NCBI GenBank assembly: GCA_947632605.1
Contig: CANRPX010000001.1
Span: 1-64,000 of the forward strand
Length of the DNA stretch: 64,000 bases
DNA from: an uncultured Clostridia bacterium
GTDB lineage: Bacteria > Bacillota > Clostridia > TANB77 > CAG-508
Direction of reading: 5' to 3'
Of this stretch, positions 43,708 to 53,886 are shown one piece after another. The position numbers and the translations under genes were made by a program. The number at the start of each line of letters is the position of its first letter. The stretch's first letter is position 1. A model generated the notes under the pieces. It saw nothing but the letters and a program-made list of their open reading frames with translations, was not told where the DNA came from and made no database searches.

Positions 43708-43755
43708 AATGATGTTTGGGAAAATTTACATAAAATAGAATAGGAGGGGATTATT

Positions 43756-45102
43756 ATGGATTTAGAAAAAACTATTGAAGAACTAACAAATTTAATTTCA
43801 AATAGAAAAATAAAAGATTTACGTGAATTCTTAGAGAATATAAATAGTGCCGACTTCCCGAGTATTCTAGAAAATGTAGATGAAGATAAAATAATAATGA
43901 TTTATAGACTATTGTCAAAAGGAAAAGCAGCAGAGGTTTTTGTAGAATTAGACCCTGAAGACCAAGAAAAATTAATCAATTGTTTAACAGATACAGAAAT
44001 AAAAAATGTTATGAATGAAATATATATGGATGATGCAGTTGATTTAATTGAGGAAATGCCATCAAATGTTGTAAAACGTATTTTAACAAATACCAAAAGT
44101 GAAAATAGAAAAATTATAAATGAACTTTTAAAATATACAGATGACACAGCTGGAAGCCTTATGACAACAGAGTTTATAGATTTAAAAGAAAACATGACAG
44201 TTGAAACAGCTTTTGAATTTATAAGAAGAAAAGCATTAAAAAAAGAAACAGTATATAATTGTTATGTTTTAAGCATAGATAGAAAATTATTAGGAATAGT
44301 TGATATAAAAGATCTTTTAGCAGCAGAAAGAAATCAATTAATAAAAGATATAATGGATTCAAATGTTGTAAAAGTAAATACACTAGAAGACCAAGAAGAA
44401 GTTACAAAGATGTTTGATAAATATGATTGTGTAGCTCTTCCAGTTGTAGATCAAGAAGATAGATTAGTTGGAATTATAACAATAGATGATGCTATTGATG
44501 TAATTCAAGAAGAAACATTAGAAGACTTTGAAAAAATGGCTGCTATTACACCAGCAGAAGATACTTATTTTAAAACAAGTGTATTTAAACATGCAAAAAA
44601 CAGAATAGTTTGGCTTTTAGTATTAATGCTTTCTGCTATGCTTACAGGTGCAGTTATAGAAAATTATGAAGCTGCAATTTCTACATTACCACTGTTAGTT
44701 GCATTTATTCCAATGATAATGGATACAGGTGGAAATTGTGGTTCACAAAGTTCTACTCTTGTAATAAGAGGTTTGGCAATGGATGAGATTTCTACTAAAG
44801 ACATTCTAAAGGTAATGTGGAAAGAATTTAGAGTATCACTTTTAGTAGGAACTGTACTTGCATTTGCAAATGGTGTAAGAATTATGATTCAATATCAAGA
44901 TTTAAAAATTGCTGTTGTAGTTGGACTTACATTAGTTTGTACAGTTGCAATGGCAAAATTATTAGGTTGTATATTACCAATTTTAGCTAAAAAACTAAAA
45001 TTAGATCCAGCAATAATGGCTGCACCACTTATTACAACTATTGTAGATACTTTATCTGTTTTAGCATTTTTTAATATTGCAACTATTATGTTTCAATTAT
45101 AA
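43756..45102 (+). CDS. mgtE: Magnesium transporter MgtE
   Basis: 448 residues, the normal length. Residues ~1-130 are the helical N domain (repeated DED-rich helices), ~135-255 the paired CBS domains (AGSLMTTEFIDL and IITIDDAIDVIQEE), then the connecting helix and five membrane helices. The pore signature PMIMDTGGNCGSQSSTLVIRG is complete. The N and CBS domains act as a Mg2+-sensing gate. A strong AGGAGGGG site gives the start. It stands alone between its promoter and terminator. Confidence 0.97.
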   Translation: MDLEKTIEELTNLISNRKIKDLREFLENINSADFPSILENVDEDKIIMIYRLLSKGKAAEVFVELDPEDQEKLINCLTDTEIKNVMNEIYMDDAVDLIEEMPSNVVKRILTNTKSENRKIINELLKYTDDTAGSLMTTEFIDLKENMTVETAFEFIRRKALKKETVYNCYVLSIDRKLLGIVDIKDLLAAERNQLIKDIMDSNVVKVNTLEDQEEVTKMFDKYDCVALPVVDQEDRLVGIITIDDAIDVIQEETLEDFEKMAAITPAEDTYFKTSVFKHAKNRIVWLLVLMLSAMLTGAVIENYEAAISTLPLLVAFIPMIMDTGGNCGSQSSTLVIRGLAMDEISTKDILKVMWKEFRVSLLVGTVLAFANGVRIMIQYQDLKIAVVVGLTLVCTVAMAKLLGCILPILAKKLKLDPAIMAAPLITTIVDTLSVLAFFNIATIMFQL

Positions 45103-45110
45103 TAAATAAA

Positions 45111-45141
45111 AAGCACTAAAAATAATTTTAGTGTTTTTTTT
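45111..45141 (+). terminator. Terminator of mgtE
   Basis: An 8-bp stem (45114-45121 with 45126-45133) followed by eight T. Confidence 0.85.
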
Positions 45142-45239
45142 ATTTAAAAATTTTGCTATAATGTACAAAAATAAAAGAATAATTTTATTTAATATTATTT
45201 TAAGCTTGTTAATATAGAATAATTTTATAAGGAGAAGTT

Positions 45240-45908
45240 ATGAAGGTATTAATAATAGAAGATGACAAGATATTGGCAAAAACTGTTGAACAGTGTATTA
45301 GAAATAAATATCATGTAGATCATGCTTATGATGGAGAAGAAGGAATTCTTTATGCAAAACAAGAAATATATGACGCGATAATATTAGATATAATGATGCC
45401 AATTATGAATGGATATGAAGTTTTAAATGAATTAAGAAATAGCAAGATATATACACCAGTTTTAATTTTAACAGCTAAAGATAGTATTTCTGATAAAGTA
45501 AAAGGTTTTAGAAGTGGTGCAGATGATTATTTAGTAAAACCATTTAATAGAGAAGAATTAATTGTGAGATTAGAAGCATTAATTAGACGTTCGCAAGGAA
45601 ATTATACTGAAAATACAATAGTGTTTAAAAATTTGACATTAGATTTAAATAGTAGAAAAGTAATTTCAGGAAAAAAAGAAATAGTTCTTCAAGGTAAACA
45701 ATTTGATATGCTAGAATATTTAATAAGCTCGAAAAACACTATAATAACAAAAGAGCAAATTTTTGATAAAATATGGGGCTTCAACAGTGAAACAACAGCG
45801 AATGTAATTGAAGTTTATGCAAGTGGCTTAAGAAAAGAACTTAAAAAAGTAGGGTATGATAAATATTTAAAAACTATTAGAGGAGTAGGATATATCTGGT
45901 CTGAGTAA
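45240..45908 (+). CDS. OmpR/PhoB-family response regulator
   Basis: 222 residues. The receiver has the acidic pair (IEDD, residues 7-9), the phosphoacceptor in LDIMMP (D51), the switch threonine in LTAKD and the lysine in VKPF. The C-terminal winged helix ends with TIRGVGYIW, typical of the OmpR group. The partner kinase starts five bases later. Its regulon is unknown; clpC is the next gene downstream. Confidence 0.94.
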   Translation: MKVLIIEDDKILAKTVEQCIRNKYHVDHAYDGEEGILYAKQEIYDAIILDIMMPIMNGYEVLNELRNSKIYTPVLILTAKDSISDKVKGFRSGADDYLVKPFNREELIVRLEALIRRSQGNYTENTIVFKNLTLDLNSRKVISGKKEIVLQGKQFDMLEYLISSKNTIITKEQIFDKIWGFNSETTANVIEVYASGLRKELKKVGYDKYLKTIRGVGYIWSE

Positions 45909-45913
45909 AAATT

Positions 45914-47245
45914 ATGGAAGAAAAAGAAGAATTAAAATTAAAATTATTTAAACATATACTTTATAATATTTGTGTTTTTATATCAATTTTTATAGTATTT
46001 GGATTGTTTGTTTTTTTTATGGTAAAAAACAACATTTATAGCAATGTAAATAATGAATTATATGAAAGTGAAAAAAGAATATTAGAATTAGAAGAATTAG
46101 AAAATTTTCCATTTGATTTTAACTTAGATAGAACAACGTTAAGAGATAAAATTACAAATATTTTAGGTACAGATAATATAAATGCTTATTCAATCACTAG
46201 TAAAATAGTAAATCCTAATATTATAGTTGTAGTAAGAGATGAAGATGGAAATATTTTAAATAGTGATTTAGGTAGATTATCTGAATATGTTAATCAAATT
46301 GAATTTAATAAAAACAATTTAGAAAAAATATATGAATTAATGATTAATAATAAATATCCATATAGAGGACTTAATTTTTTAGTTAATGGAGATGAAGAAT
46401 ACGGAAATAGATATGTTCAATTATTAATAAATACTACAAGTGAAAAGTATTTAGTTTCTCAATATTTTGAAATTATTGCAACTGCTGTATTTGTAGGATG
46501 CATTCTTTCTATTGTTGCAAGTTATATTTTATCTAAAAAAACATTAAAACCACTTAGTGATAATTTAATAAAACAAATGGAATTTGTTCAAAATGTATCA
46601 CATGAATTAAGAACACCTCTTACAATTATTCAAGCAAAACAAGAATTATTACTTCAAGAACCAAATAAGAAAATAATAGATGAAACAGAAGAAATAGCAC
46701 TTACATTAAATGAAACAAAAAGATTATCAAAACTTGTTCAAGATTTATTATTACTTTCAAGAGCAGATTCTAGTAAAACAAGTTTGCAAAAAGAAAATAT
46801 AAATATAGATGAATATATAAAAGAAATTGTGGTTCCTTATGCTGAAATTGCAGAATTACAAGGAAAACAAATTAATTTAGATTTGAATTATAAAATGGAT
46901 ATTAATATTGATGCTAGCAAAATCTATCAATTAATGATTATATTATTGGATAATGCTATAAAATATACAGAAGAAAAAGATTCAATAGAATTAAGAACTT
47001 ATGATAAAGATAATAAATGTGTTATAGAAGTTAAAGATACTGGTATTGGTGTTAGTGAAGAGGGACTAAAACGTATTTTTGAAAGATTTTATAGAGAAGA
47101 TATAGCAAGAAGTAGAGAAACTGGTGGAACAGGACTTGGACTTTCAATAGCAAATGTAATAGTAACAGCACATGGCGGAACTATAAAAGCTAGTCACAAT
47201 CAACCAAAAGGAACAGTATTTACAATAAAACTACCTAAAAAATAG
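45914..47245 (+). CDS. Membrane sensor histidine kinase
   Basis: 443 residues. Two membrane helices (~residues 15-38 and ~190-212) enclose an extracellular sensor of ~150 residues. HisKA has the phosphorylated histidine in NVSHELRTPLT (~232). HATPase_c has the N-box LLDNAIKYT, G1 DTGIGV and G2 GGTGLGLSI. A canonical HAMP domain is not obvious. It phosphorylates the preceding regulator, with which it forms a two-gene unit. The signal is unknown. Confidence 0.93.
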   Translation: MEEKEELKLKLFKHILYNICVFISIFIVFGLFVFFMVKNNIYSNVNNELYESEKRILELEELENFPFDFNLDRTTLRDKITNILGTDNINAYSITSKIVNPNIIVVVRDEDGNILNSDLGRLSEYVNQIEFNKNNLEKIYELMINNKYPYRGLNFLVNGDEEYGNRYVQLLINTTSEKYLVSQYFEIIATAVFVGCILSIVASYILSKKTLKPLSDNLIKQMEFVQNVSHELRTPLTIIQAKQELLLQEPNKKIIDETEEIALTLNETKRLSKLVQDLLLLSRADSSKTSLQKENINIDEYIKEIVVPYAEIAELQGKQINLDLNYKMDINIDASKIYQLMIILLDNAIKYTEEKDSIELRTYDKDNKCVIEVKDTGIGVSEEGLKRIFERFYREDIARSRETGGTGLGLSIANVIVTAHGGTIKASHNQPKGTVFTIKLPKK

Positions 47246-47335
47246 CAAATATTAATTTATATTTTTTAAAATAAATAAGTTTAAAAAACTTTCTAAATGA
47301 GTATATTATTTATATGACTTTTAGGAGGTTTTTTT

Positions 47336-49801
47336 ATGGTTTATAAATTTACTAAAAGTGGTGAAAAAGTTTTAGAAATAGCAAATGAATTAGCCACTGA
47401 TTTAGGACATAGTTATATTGGAACAGAACACATTTTATATGGTTTAGCTTGTGAAGAAAATGGAGTTGCAGGTAAGGTATTAGAAAATCAAGATATAATT
47501 CCAGAAGATATTTTAGATAAAATAGAAGAAATGATTGGAGGACAAGTAAAAGAAAATTTTTCTGTTTTAGGTTTTACTCCTAGAACTAAGAAAATATTAG
47601 AAAATGCATATTTAGAAGCAAAAAAGTTAGGATCTAATTTTATAGGAACAGAACATATTTTAGTTGGAATAATAAAAGAAACAGATAGTTTGGCAAATAA
47701 GATTTTACTCAGTTTAAATGTATCATCAGATAATATTTATTCTGATATAGCTAAAACTTTAAATGAATTTGAAAGTAGTATAAACGGAAAAGAGCAGAAT
47801 AAAGAAGAATTAAATAATTATACTTTATCACAAAATTTAAATCAATTTGGAAATGACTTGACAAAACAGGCAATGGAAGGAAAGTTAGATCCTGTAATTG
47901 GTAGAAATGAAGAAACAGATAGAGTAATAGAAATTCTATCAAGAAGAACGAAAAACAATCCATGTTTAATTGGAGAACCAGGAGTTGGTAAAACAGCTGT
48001 TATAGAAGGATTAGCGCAAAAGATTGTAAATGGAAATATACCAGAAAATTTAAAAGACAAAAAAGTAGTTACATTAGATATAACTTCTATGGTAGCAGGT
48101 GCAAAATATAGAGGAGATTTTGAAGATAGAGTAAAAAAGTGTTTAGCAGAAGTAAAGAAATCTAAAGATATTATTTTATTTATAGATGAAATTCATACAA
48201 TTGTTGGTGCTGGTGCAGCAGAAGGAGCAATAGATGCTGCAAATATTTTAAAACCATTATTAGCTAGAGGAGAAATACAAGTAGTTGGTGCAACTACTTT
48301 GAAAGAATATAGAAAATATATTGAAAAAGATACAGCATTGGAAAGAAGATTTCAACCTGTAAATATTGATGAGCCAACAGTAGAAGATTCTAAGAAAATC
48401 TTAAAAGGATTAAGAGACAAATATGAGGCCCATCATAATGTAAAAATTACAGATGAAGCAATTGATTCTGCTGTTGAATTATCAAATAGATATATTAATG
48501 ACAGATTTTTACCAGATAAAGCAATAGATTTAATAGATGAAGCATCTGCAAAAGTGAAATTGAAAGTTTTTGTAGAACCAGAACATTTAAAAAATTTAGA
48601 GAAAGAACTAGAGAAAATAGTTAATGAAAAAGAAGAGGCAATTAATATTCAAAATTATGAAAGAGCAGCAAAATTAAGAGATAAAGAAAATGAAATATTA
48701 AAAGAACTAGAAAAAGAAAATGATAGATGGAAAAATAAAAATAATAAAAAAGTAATTAATGTTGAAAAAGAAGATATAGAAAATATAATCTCTAGATGGA
48801 CTGGAATTCCAATTTATAAAATTACAGAAAATGAAAATGATAAATTAAAAAATTTAGAAATTACTTTACACAAAAGAGTTATTGGTCAAGATGAAGCAGT
48901 TAAATCTGTTTCAAAAGCAATAAGAAGAAGTAGAGCAGGATTAAAAGATCCAAATAGGCCAATAGGTTCATTTTTATTTTTAGGGCCAACAGGTGTTGGA
49001 AAAACAGAGCTTACAAAAGCTCTAGCTGAAAGTTTATTTGGAAATGAAAATTCTATGATACGAATAGATATGTCAGAATATATGGAAAGTCATTCTGTTT
49101 CTAAATTAATTGGTTCTCCACCAGGATATATTGGATATGATGAAAATAATGGACTCACAGAAAAAATAAGAAGAAAGCCATATTCAGTAATATTATTTGA
49201 TGAAGTGGAAAAAGCACATAATGATGTAATGAATGTTTTGCTTCAAATATTAGAAGATGGAATTTTAACAGATAATCAAGGAAAAACTGTTAGCTTTAAA
49301 AATTCAGTAATAATAATGACTTCAAATATTGGAGCAAGAGAAATTACAGAGAGAAAAAGATTAGGATTTTCTGGAAATGATTATTCACAAGAAAAAGAAT
49401 ATATTGATATTAAGAAAATGGTAAATGCAGAATTAAAAAAAGAATTAAAACCAGAATTTATAAATAGAATAGATGAAATTGTGATATTTCATAAATTAAC
49501 AGATGATGAAATAAAAGAAATAATAAGTTTAATGCTTAATAAAGTTAAAAATAGATTAAAAAGTCAAGGATATTATTTAGAATTTGATAAATCAATAAAA
49601 GAATTAATTAAGAAAAAAGGTACTGATATAAATTATGGCGCAAGACCAATTAGAAGAGCTGTTCAAAATTATGTAGAAGATAAACTAGCAGAAGGAATTT
49701 TGAATGGTGAGATAAATAAAAATGAAAATAAAATAATTTTAGCTGATGGTGAAAATATTTACTTTAAAAATTTAAGTGATATTCTAATTTCAAATAAATA
49801 A
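47336..49801 (+). CDS. clpC: ClpC ATPase (Clp protease regulatory subunit)
   Basis: 821 residues. Two ClpN repeats (residues ~1-140) each with GTEHIL, the first AAA+ module with Walker A GEPGVGKT (~211), a middle domain with a UVR motif ([19 protein letters not shown]) that marks ClpC rather than ClpA, and a second AAA+ module with Walker [10 protein letters not shown] (~550). It unfolds substrates for ClpP. In many Bacillota clpC is in an operon with ctsR, mcsA and mcsB; here it stands alone and none of these is adjacent. I did not find a CtsR heptad repeat in the short leader. An AGGAGG site fixes the start. Confidence 0.95.
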   Translation: MVYKFTKSGEKVLEIANELATDLGHSYIGTEHILYGLACEENGVAGKVLENQDIIPEDILDKIEEMIGGQVKENFSVLGFTPRTKKILENAYLEAKKLGSNFIGTEHILVGIIKETDSLANKILLSLNVSSDNIYSDIAKTLNEFESSINGKEQNKEELNNYTLSQNLNQFGNDLTKQAMEGKLDPVIGRNEETDRVIEILSRRTKNNPCLIGEPGVGKTAVIEGLAQKIVNGNIPENLKDKKVVTLDITSMVAGAKYRGDFEDRVKKCLAEVKKSKDIILFIDEIHTIVGAGAAEGAIDAANILKPLLARGEIQVVGATTLKEYRKYIEKDTALERRFQPVNIDEPTVEDSKKILKGLRDKYEAHHNVKITDEAIDSAVELSNRYINDRFLPDKAIDLIDEASAKVKLKVFVEPEHLKNLEKELEKIVNEKEEAINIQNYERAAKLRDKENEILKELEKENDRWKNKNNKKVINVEKEDIENIISRWTGIPIYKITENENDKLKNLEITLHKRVIGQDEAVKSVSKAIRRSRAGLKDPNRPIGSFLFLGPTGVGKTELTKALAESLFGNENSMIRIDMSEYMESHSVSKLIGSPPGYIGYDENNGLTEKIRRKPYSVILFDEVEKAHNDVMNVLLQILEDGILTDNQGKTVSFKNSVIIMTSNIGAREITERKRLGFSGNDYSQEKEYIDIKKMVNAELKKELKPEFINRIDEIVIFHKLTDDEIKEIISLMLNKVKNRLKSQGYYLEFDKSIKELIKKKGTDINYGARPIRRAVQNYVEDKLAEGILNGEINKNENKIILADGENIYFKNLSDILISNK

Positions 49802-49805
49802 AAAA

Positions 49806-49843
49806 AGACTCGAATTGTTTAAAAACATACAATTCGAGTTTAT
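49806..49843. terminator. Bidirectional terminator between clpC and the CDF gene
   Basis: A perfect 11-bp stem (49808-49818 with 49829-49839) with A and T runs on the two sides, between convergent genes. Confidence 0.88.
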
Positions 49844-49864
49844 TTTATTAATTTATATACAAAA

Positions 49865-50731
49865 TTATAAATTTTCTGGATGAACATGAACAACTGCTTT
49901 TTCAATTTTATCTAATGCTTCAACATCTTTTTCTAAGTGATTAGCAAGTTTATGACTTTCATAAGTTGTCATATTTCCGTCAACAGTTATAGTAAAAATT
50001 ACGAAATAATTATATCCAATTGGAATAGAGTAAAGATTATAACAGTTTTTTATGTCTTCATGTGATTTAACTAAATTCATAATAACTTCTTTAGTTTTAT
50101 CATCTAAAGAGATATCCATAAGTACATTATAGCTTTCAAAAAATATTTCAAATCCTGTAGTTAAAATCCATATAGAAATTCCAATACCAACTATTCCATC
50201 AACCCAATAAATATTTAAAAGTCCAAATAGAATAGAAACAAGAGTAAAGCTTGTAACTATACAATCATTTTTATGATCTTTATAATTAGATTTTAAAAGT
50301 ATACTATCATATTTCTTATACATTTTTTTAGTGTATATGTATAATATAAATTTTGTGATTATTGTAATAATACATACAATTACTAAAATCCAAGAGAATT
50401 CAAAATATGATTTTTTTATTAATCTAACAATAGAATCTATTAAAACTTTAAAAGAAACTAAAATCATAGTAATACTAATAAAAAGTGAAAAAATATATTC
50501 AGCTTTTCCATGACCAAAATTATGATCATTATCTTTTGGTTCACTTGAAATTTTATTTCCAATAAAAGTCATAAGTGATGCAATAATATCTGATGCACTA
50601 TTTACACTATCTGCAATCATTGCCTGACTTTTAGTAACAAATCCTATTGAAGCTTTTATAATTACTAAAAATATATTTCCTAAAATTCCAATAATTCCAG
50701 CTGTTTTTATAGTTTTAAATTTATCTTGCAT
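49865..50731 (-). CDS. Cation diffusion facilitator (CDF) metal exporter
   Basis: 288 residues from the ATG at 50731 with a TGGAGGA site; a longer in-frame version lacks one. Six membrane helices. Helix II has the metal site S-x3-D-x3-D (ADSVNSASDI) and the HNFGHGKAE loop lies after it, both CDF marks. Helix V has a matching D-x3-D-like pattern (YWVDGIVGIG). The cytoplasmic ferredoxin-like domain ends with VHVHPENL. CDF proteins swap H+ for Zn2+, Mn2+ or Fe2+. The D and H pattern does not decide the metal. It is the window's third metal exporter after MntP and the P-ATPase. Confidence 0.93.
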   Translation of the reverse strand: MQDKFKTIKTAGIIGILGNIFLVIIKASIGFVTKSQAMIADSVNSASDIIASLMTFIGNKISSEPKDNDHNFGHGKAEYIFSLFISITMILVSFKVLIDSIVRLIKKSYFEFSWILVIVCIITIITKFILYIYTKKMYKKYDSILLKSNYKDHKNDCIVTSFTLVSILFGLLNIYWVDGIVGIGISIWILTTGFEIFFESYNVLMDISLDDKTKEVIMNLVKSHEDIKNCYNLYSIPIGYNYFVIFTITVDGNMTTYESHKLANHLEKDVEALDKIEKAVVHVHPENL

Positions 50732-50874
50732 AAAATATCCTCCATACATAAATAATATGATACCATACATTTAAAAATTTACAATATTTTATTAAAATAA
50801 AATATTAAAAACATTTTAAATTGATAAAATAAAAAATATTTTTAAAAAAACTTATATTTACTAGAATTAGAATG

Positions 50875-50903
50875 TTTACTTTAAAAAAAACTTATGATAT
50901 AAT
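50875..50903 (+). promoter_or_regulatory. Promoter of leuS
   Basis: TTTACT (50875-50880), 17 bases, TATAAT (50898-50903) with an extended TG three bases before it. The leader is ~35 bases, so no T-box precedes leuS. Confidence 0.72.
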
Positions 50904-50941
50904 ATCAAACAAATTTTGAGAAGAATATGGGGGAATGAAAA

Positions 50942-53398
50942 ATGAATTATTCTAAACAAACAGACTTAAAATGGCAAAAAAAATGGAAAGAGGATGGATT
51001 ATATAAATTTGATGCTAATAGTAAAAAACCAAAATTTTACGCATTAGAAATGTTTTCATATCCTTCAGGTGCAAAATTACATTTAGGACATTGGTTTAAT
51101 TTTGCTCCAGCAGATTCTTTTGCTAGATTTAAAAAAATGCAAGGTTATAATGTATTTCATCCAATGGGATTTGATGCATTTGGACTTCCTGCAGAAAATT
51201 ATGCAATAAAAACTGGTATACATCCAGAAGATTCAACAAGAAAAAATATAGAAACAATGAAAAGACAATTAGAAGAAATGGGTGGTTCTTATGATTGGGA
51301 TTACTCAGTTGAAACTTGTATGCCAAATTATTATAAATGGACACAATGGATTTTTACAAAATTATATGAAGCTGGTTTAGCATATAAAAAAGAAGCACCT
51401 GTTAACTGGTGTGATAGTTGTAAAACAGTTTTAGCAAATGAGCAAGTTATAGATTGCAAATGTGAGAGATGTGGAACTGTTATTGAAAGAAGAAAACTTG
51501 CACAATGGTTTTTCAAAATTACAGATTATGCTGAAGAATTATTAGATTGCTTAAAAGATTTAGATTGGCCAGAATCTACTAAAAAAGTACAAACTAATTG
51601 GATTGGAAAATCTTATGGTAGTGAAGCAAAATTTAAAATTGAAAATACAGATTTAGAACTTAATATTTTCTCTACAAGAATAGATACAATAAGTGGTGTA
51701 ACTTATATGGTTGTTGCTCCTGAAAGTGACATTGTTAAAAAAATAACAACACCAGAGCAAAAAGAAAAAGTAGAAAAATATATTCAAAATACTTTGAAAT
51801 TAAATGAAATTGATAGATTATCAACAGAAAGAGAAAAAACAGGAGAGTTTACAGGAGCTTATGCAATTAATCCAATTACAGGTGATAGAGTTCCAATTTG
51901 GATAGCAGATTATGTTTTAGAAGATTATGGTACAGGTCAAGTTATGGCAGTACCAGCACATGATGAAAGAGATTATGAATTTGCTATTAAATATAATTTA
52001 CCAATTAAACAAGTAATTACAAGTAAAGATGAAAAAGAAGTAGAATTACCATATACAGATTATGGAATTTTAGTAAATAGTGGAAAATATGATGGTTTAA
52101 CATCAGAAGAAGCAAAAGATAAAATAACAGAAGAATTAGAAAAACAAAATAAGGGAAGAAAAACAATCAATTATAGATTAAAAGACTGGTTAATTTCAAG
52201 ACAAAGATATTGGGGAGCACCTATCCCAATTATAAATTGTGAAAAATGTGGAACAGTTGCAGTACCAGAAAAAGATTTACCAGTGCTACTTCCTTATGAT
52301 GTTGAATTCAGACCAGATGGAGAATCACCACTTAAAAAATCAAAAGAATTTATGGAATGTAAATGTCCAAAATGTGGTGGACCAGCAACAAGAGAAGCAG
52401 ATACATTAGATACTTTTGTATGTTCTTCTTGGTATCAATTAAGATATCCAGATGCAAAAAATGATAAAAAAGCATTTGATAGAGATGTTATAAATAAAAT
52501 GGCTCCAGCAGATGTTTATGTTGGTGGAAAAGAACATGCTGCAATGCACTTAATTTATGCAAGATTTATGACAAAAGCTTTACGTGATTTAGGATATTTA
52601 GATTTTGATGAACCATTTAAGAGATTAGTTCATCAAGGTATGATTTTAGGTCCTGATGGAAATAAAATGAGTAAGAGTAAAGGAAATACAGTATCACCAG
52701 ATGAATATATTGATAAATATGGTGCAGATATATTTAGAATGTATTTAATGTTTGGCTTTGATTATAAAAATGGTGGACCTTGGGATGACAAGGGAATAGA
52801 AGCTATGACAAGATACTTTACTAGAATAGAAAAATTAATTGATTCTATTTCTAATAATGAAATAACTTATGGTGAAGAAAAAGAATTATCAATTGAAGAA
52901 AAAGATCTTTTAAGAGTAAAAGCAAGAACAATAAAATCAATGACACAAGATATACAAGAATTCCAATTTAATACAGCAATTGCAAGACACATGGAATTAT
53001 TAAACCAAATTAATGAATATTTAAGAGTAAGTAAAAATATTAATGAAAAAATATTTAAACAAGTAGTTACAGAATATTTAGTGCTTTTAGCACCACTTGC
53101 TCCACACTTTGCAGAAGAATTATGGAAGGCATTTGGAAAAGAAACATCAATTCATAAAGAAGAATGGCCAAAGGTAAATGAAGAAGAATTAAATGGTGGA
53201 ACAAAACAAGTACCAATTCAAATTAATGGTAAGTTAAAAGATTGTATTTCAGTTGATGCAGAAGCAAGCAATGAAGAAATATTAGAATTAATAAAGAAAA
53301 GTCCAAAAATTGTTGAAGCATACAATAATTTTGAAATAAAAAAAGAAATTTATGTTCCAGGAAAAATATACAATTTAGTAACTGGTGCAAAAAAATAA
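50942..53398 (+). CDS. leuS: Leucyl-tRNA synthetase
   Basis: 818 residues, standard for bacterial LeuRS. The class I HIGH motif reads HLGH (near 43) and the KMSKS loop is in NKMSKSKGN (~575). Between them lie two cysteine clusters (CDSC/CKCERC and CEKC/CKCPKC) as in zinc-bearing forms, and the editing domain with the T-rich GTGQVMAVPAHDERD stretch (~325), which clears Ile- and Val-tRNA-Leu. It is a single gene with its own promoter. Confidence 0.97.
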   Translation: MNYSKQTDLKWQKKWKEDGLYKFDANSKKPKFYALEMFSYPSGAKLHLGHWFNFAPADSFARFKKMQGYNVFHPMGFDAFGLPAENYAIKTGIHPEDSTRKNIETMKRQLEEMGGSYDWDYSVETCMPNYYKWTQWIFTKLYEAGLAYKKEAPVNWCDSCKTVLANEQVIDCKCERCGTVIERRKLAQWFFKITDYAEELLDCLKDLDWPESTKKVQTNWIGKSYGSEAKFKIENTDLELNIFSTRIDTISGVTYMVVAPESDIVKKITTPEQKEKVEKYIQNTLKLNEIDRLSTEREKTGEFTGAYAINPITGDRVPIWIADYVLEDYGTGQVMAVPAHDERDYEFAIKYNLPIKQVITSKDEKEVELPYTDYGILVNSGKYDGLTSEEAKDKITEELEKQNKGRKTINYRLKDWLISRQRYWGAPIPIINCEKCGTVAVPEKDLPVLLPYDVEFRPDGESPLKKSKEFMECKCPKCGGPATREADTLDTFVCSSWYQLRYPDAKNDKKAFDRDVINKMAPADVYVGGKEHAAMHLIYARFMTKALRDLGYLDFDEPFKRLVHQGMILGPDGNKMSKSKGNTVSPDEYIDKYGADIFRMYLMFGFDYKNGGPWDDKGIEAMTRYFTRIEKLIDSISNNEITYGEEKELSIEEKDLLRVKARTIKSMTQDIQEFQFNTAIARHMELLNQINEYLRVSKNINEKIFKQVVTEYLVLLAPLAPHFAEELWKAFGKETSIHKEEWPKVNEEELNGGTKQVPIQINGKLKDCISVDAEASNEEILELIKKSPKIVEAYNNFEIKKEIYVPGKIYNLVTGAKK

Positions 53399-53402
53399 TA
53401 TA

Positions 53403-53431
53403 TTGATTTAAAAAAATCTATATGTTATAAT
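53403..53431 (+). promoter_or_regulatory. Promoter of the small membrane protein gene
   Basis: TTGATT (53403-53408), 17 bases, TATAAT (53426-53431) with TG one base before it. It starts four bases after the leuS stop. Confidence 0.72.
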
Positions 53432-53459
53432 CATTTTGATTTTAACAAAAGAAAGATGG

Positions 53460-53801
53460 GTGTTATTTTTGATATTTATAGCAATAATAATTTTGCTATT
53501 AATGATGATAGTACTATTAACTTTACTTGCTGTTGCACAAATAAAGATGGCAGGTATAGAAGTTAAAGACTTTTGGTCTTTCATTAAAGCAAATGATACT
53601 TTAAATAAATTATATGCATTTTCTGTAAAGTATGACAAGCTTAGTCCTCAACAACAGGTTATGTTTTTACACGAAGCAGATACTATATTTGATGCTTTTG
53701 CTAAAGTACCAGATATGCTTTGGGAAGAAGAATATCCAAAATATATGAAAATTTTAGATAAATATAAAGATATAAAAATAAAAAGATGGGAATCTCAGTA
53801 G
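53460..53801 (+). CDS. Small single-span membrane protein of unknown function
   Basis: 113 residues from the GTG at 53460. The frame is also open from a TTG at 53436, but that codon lies at the predicted transcript start and has no ribosome site; the GTG has AAAGAAAG just upstream, so both starts are uncertain. A strongly hydrophobic N-terminal helix of ~25 residues is followed by a cytoplasmic or outside helical domain (WSFIKAND, KLSPQQQVMFLHEAD, VPDMLWEEEYPKY). No family recognised. Its terminator overlaps its stop codon. Confidence 0.6.
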   Translation: MLFLIFIAIIILLLMMIVLLTLLAVAQIKMAGIEVKDFWSFIKANDTLNKLYAFSVKYDKLSPQQQVMFLHEADTIFDAFAKVPDMLWEEEYPKYMKILDKYKDIKIKRWESQ

Positions 53802-53826
53802 TAAGTATATACTACTGAGATTTTTT
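53791..53826 (+). terminator. Terminator overlapping the small membrane gene's stop
   Basis: A 13-bp stem (AATCTCAGTAGTA near 53791-53803 with its complement ending 53822) followed by six T. Confidence 0.88.
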
Positions 53827-53886
53827 CACACTTTTAACTCTTTCTCATATCATATAAATATATAGAAAAAGATGGAAGGTATGAAA

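Noticed and set aside
43531..43755. M-box magnesium riboswitch before mgtE
   Set aside because: The predicted leader is about 42 bases, far shorter than an M-box, and no conserved stems are seen.
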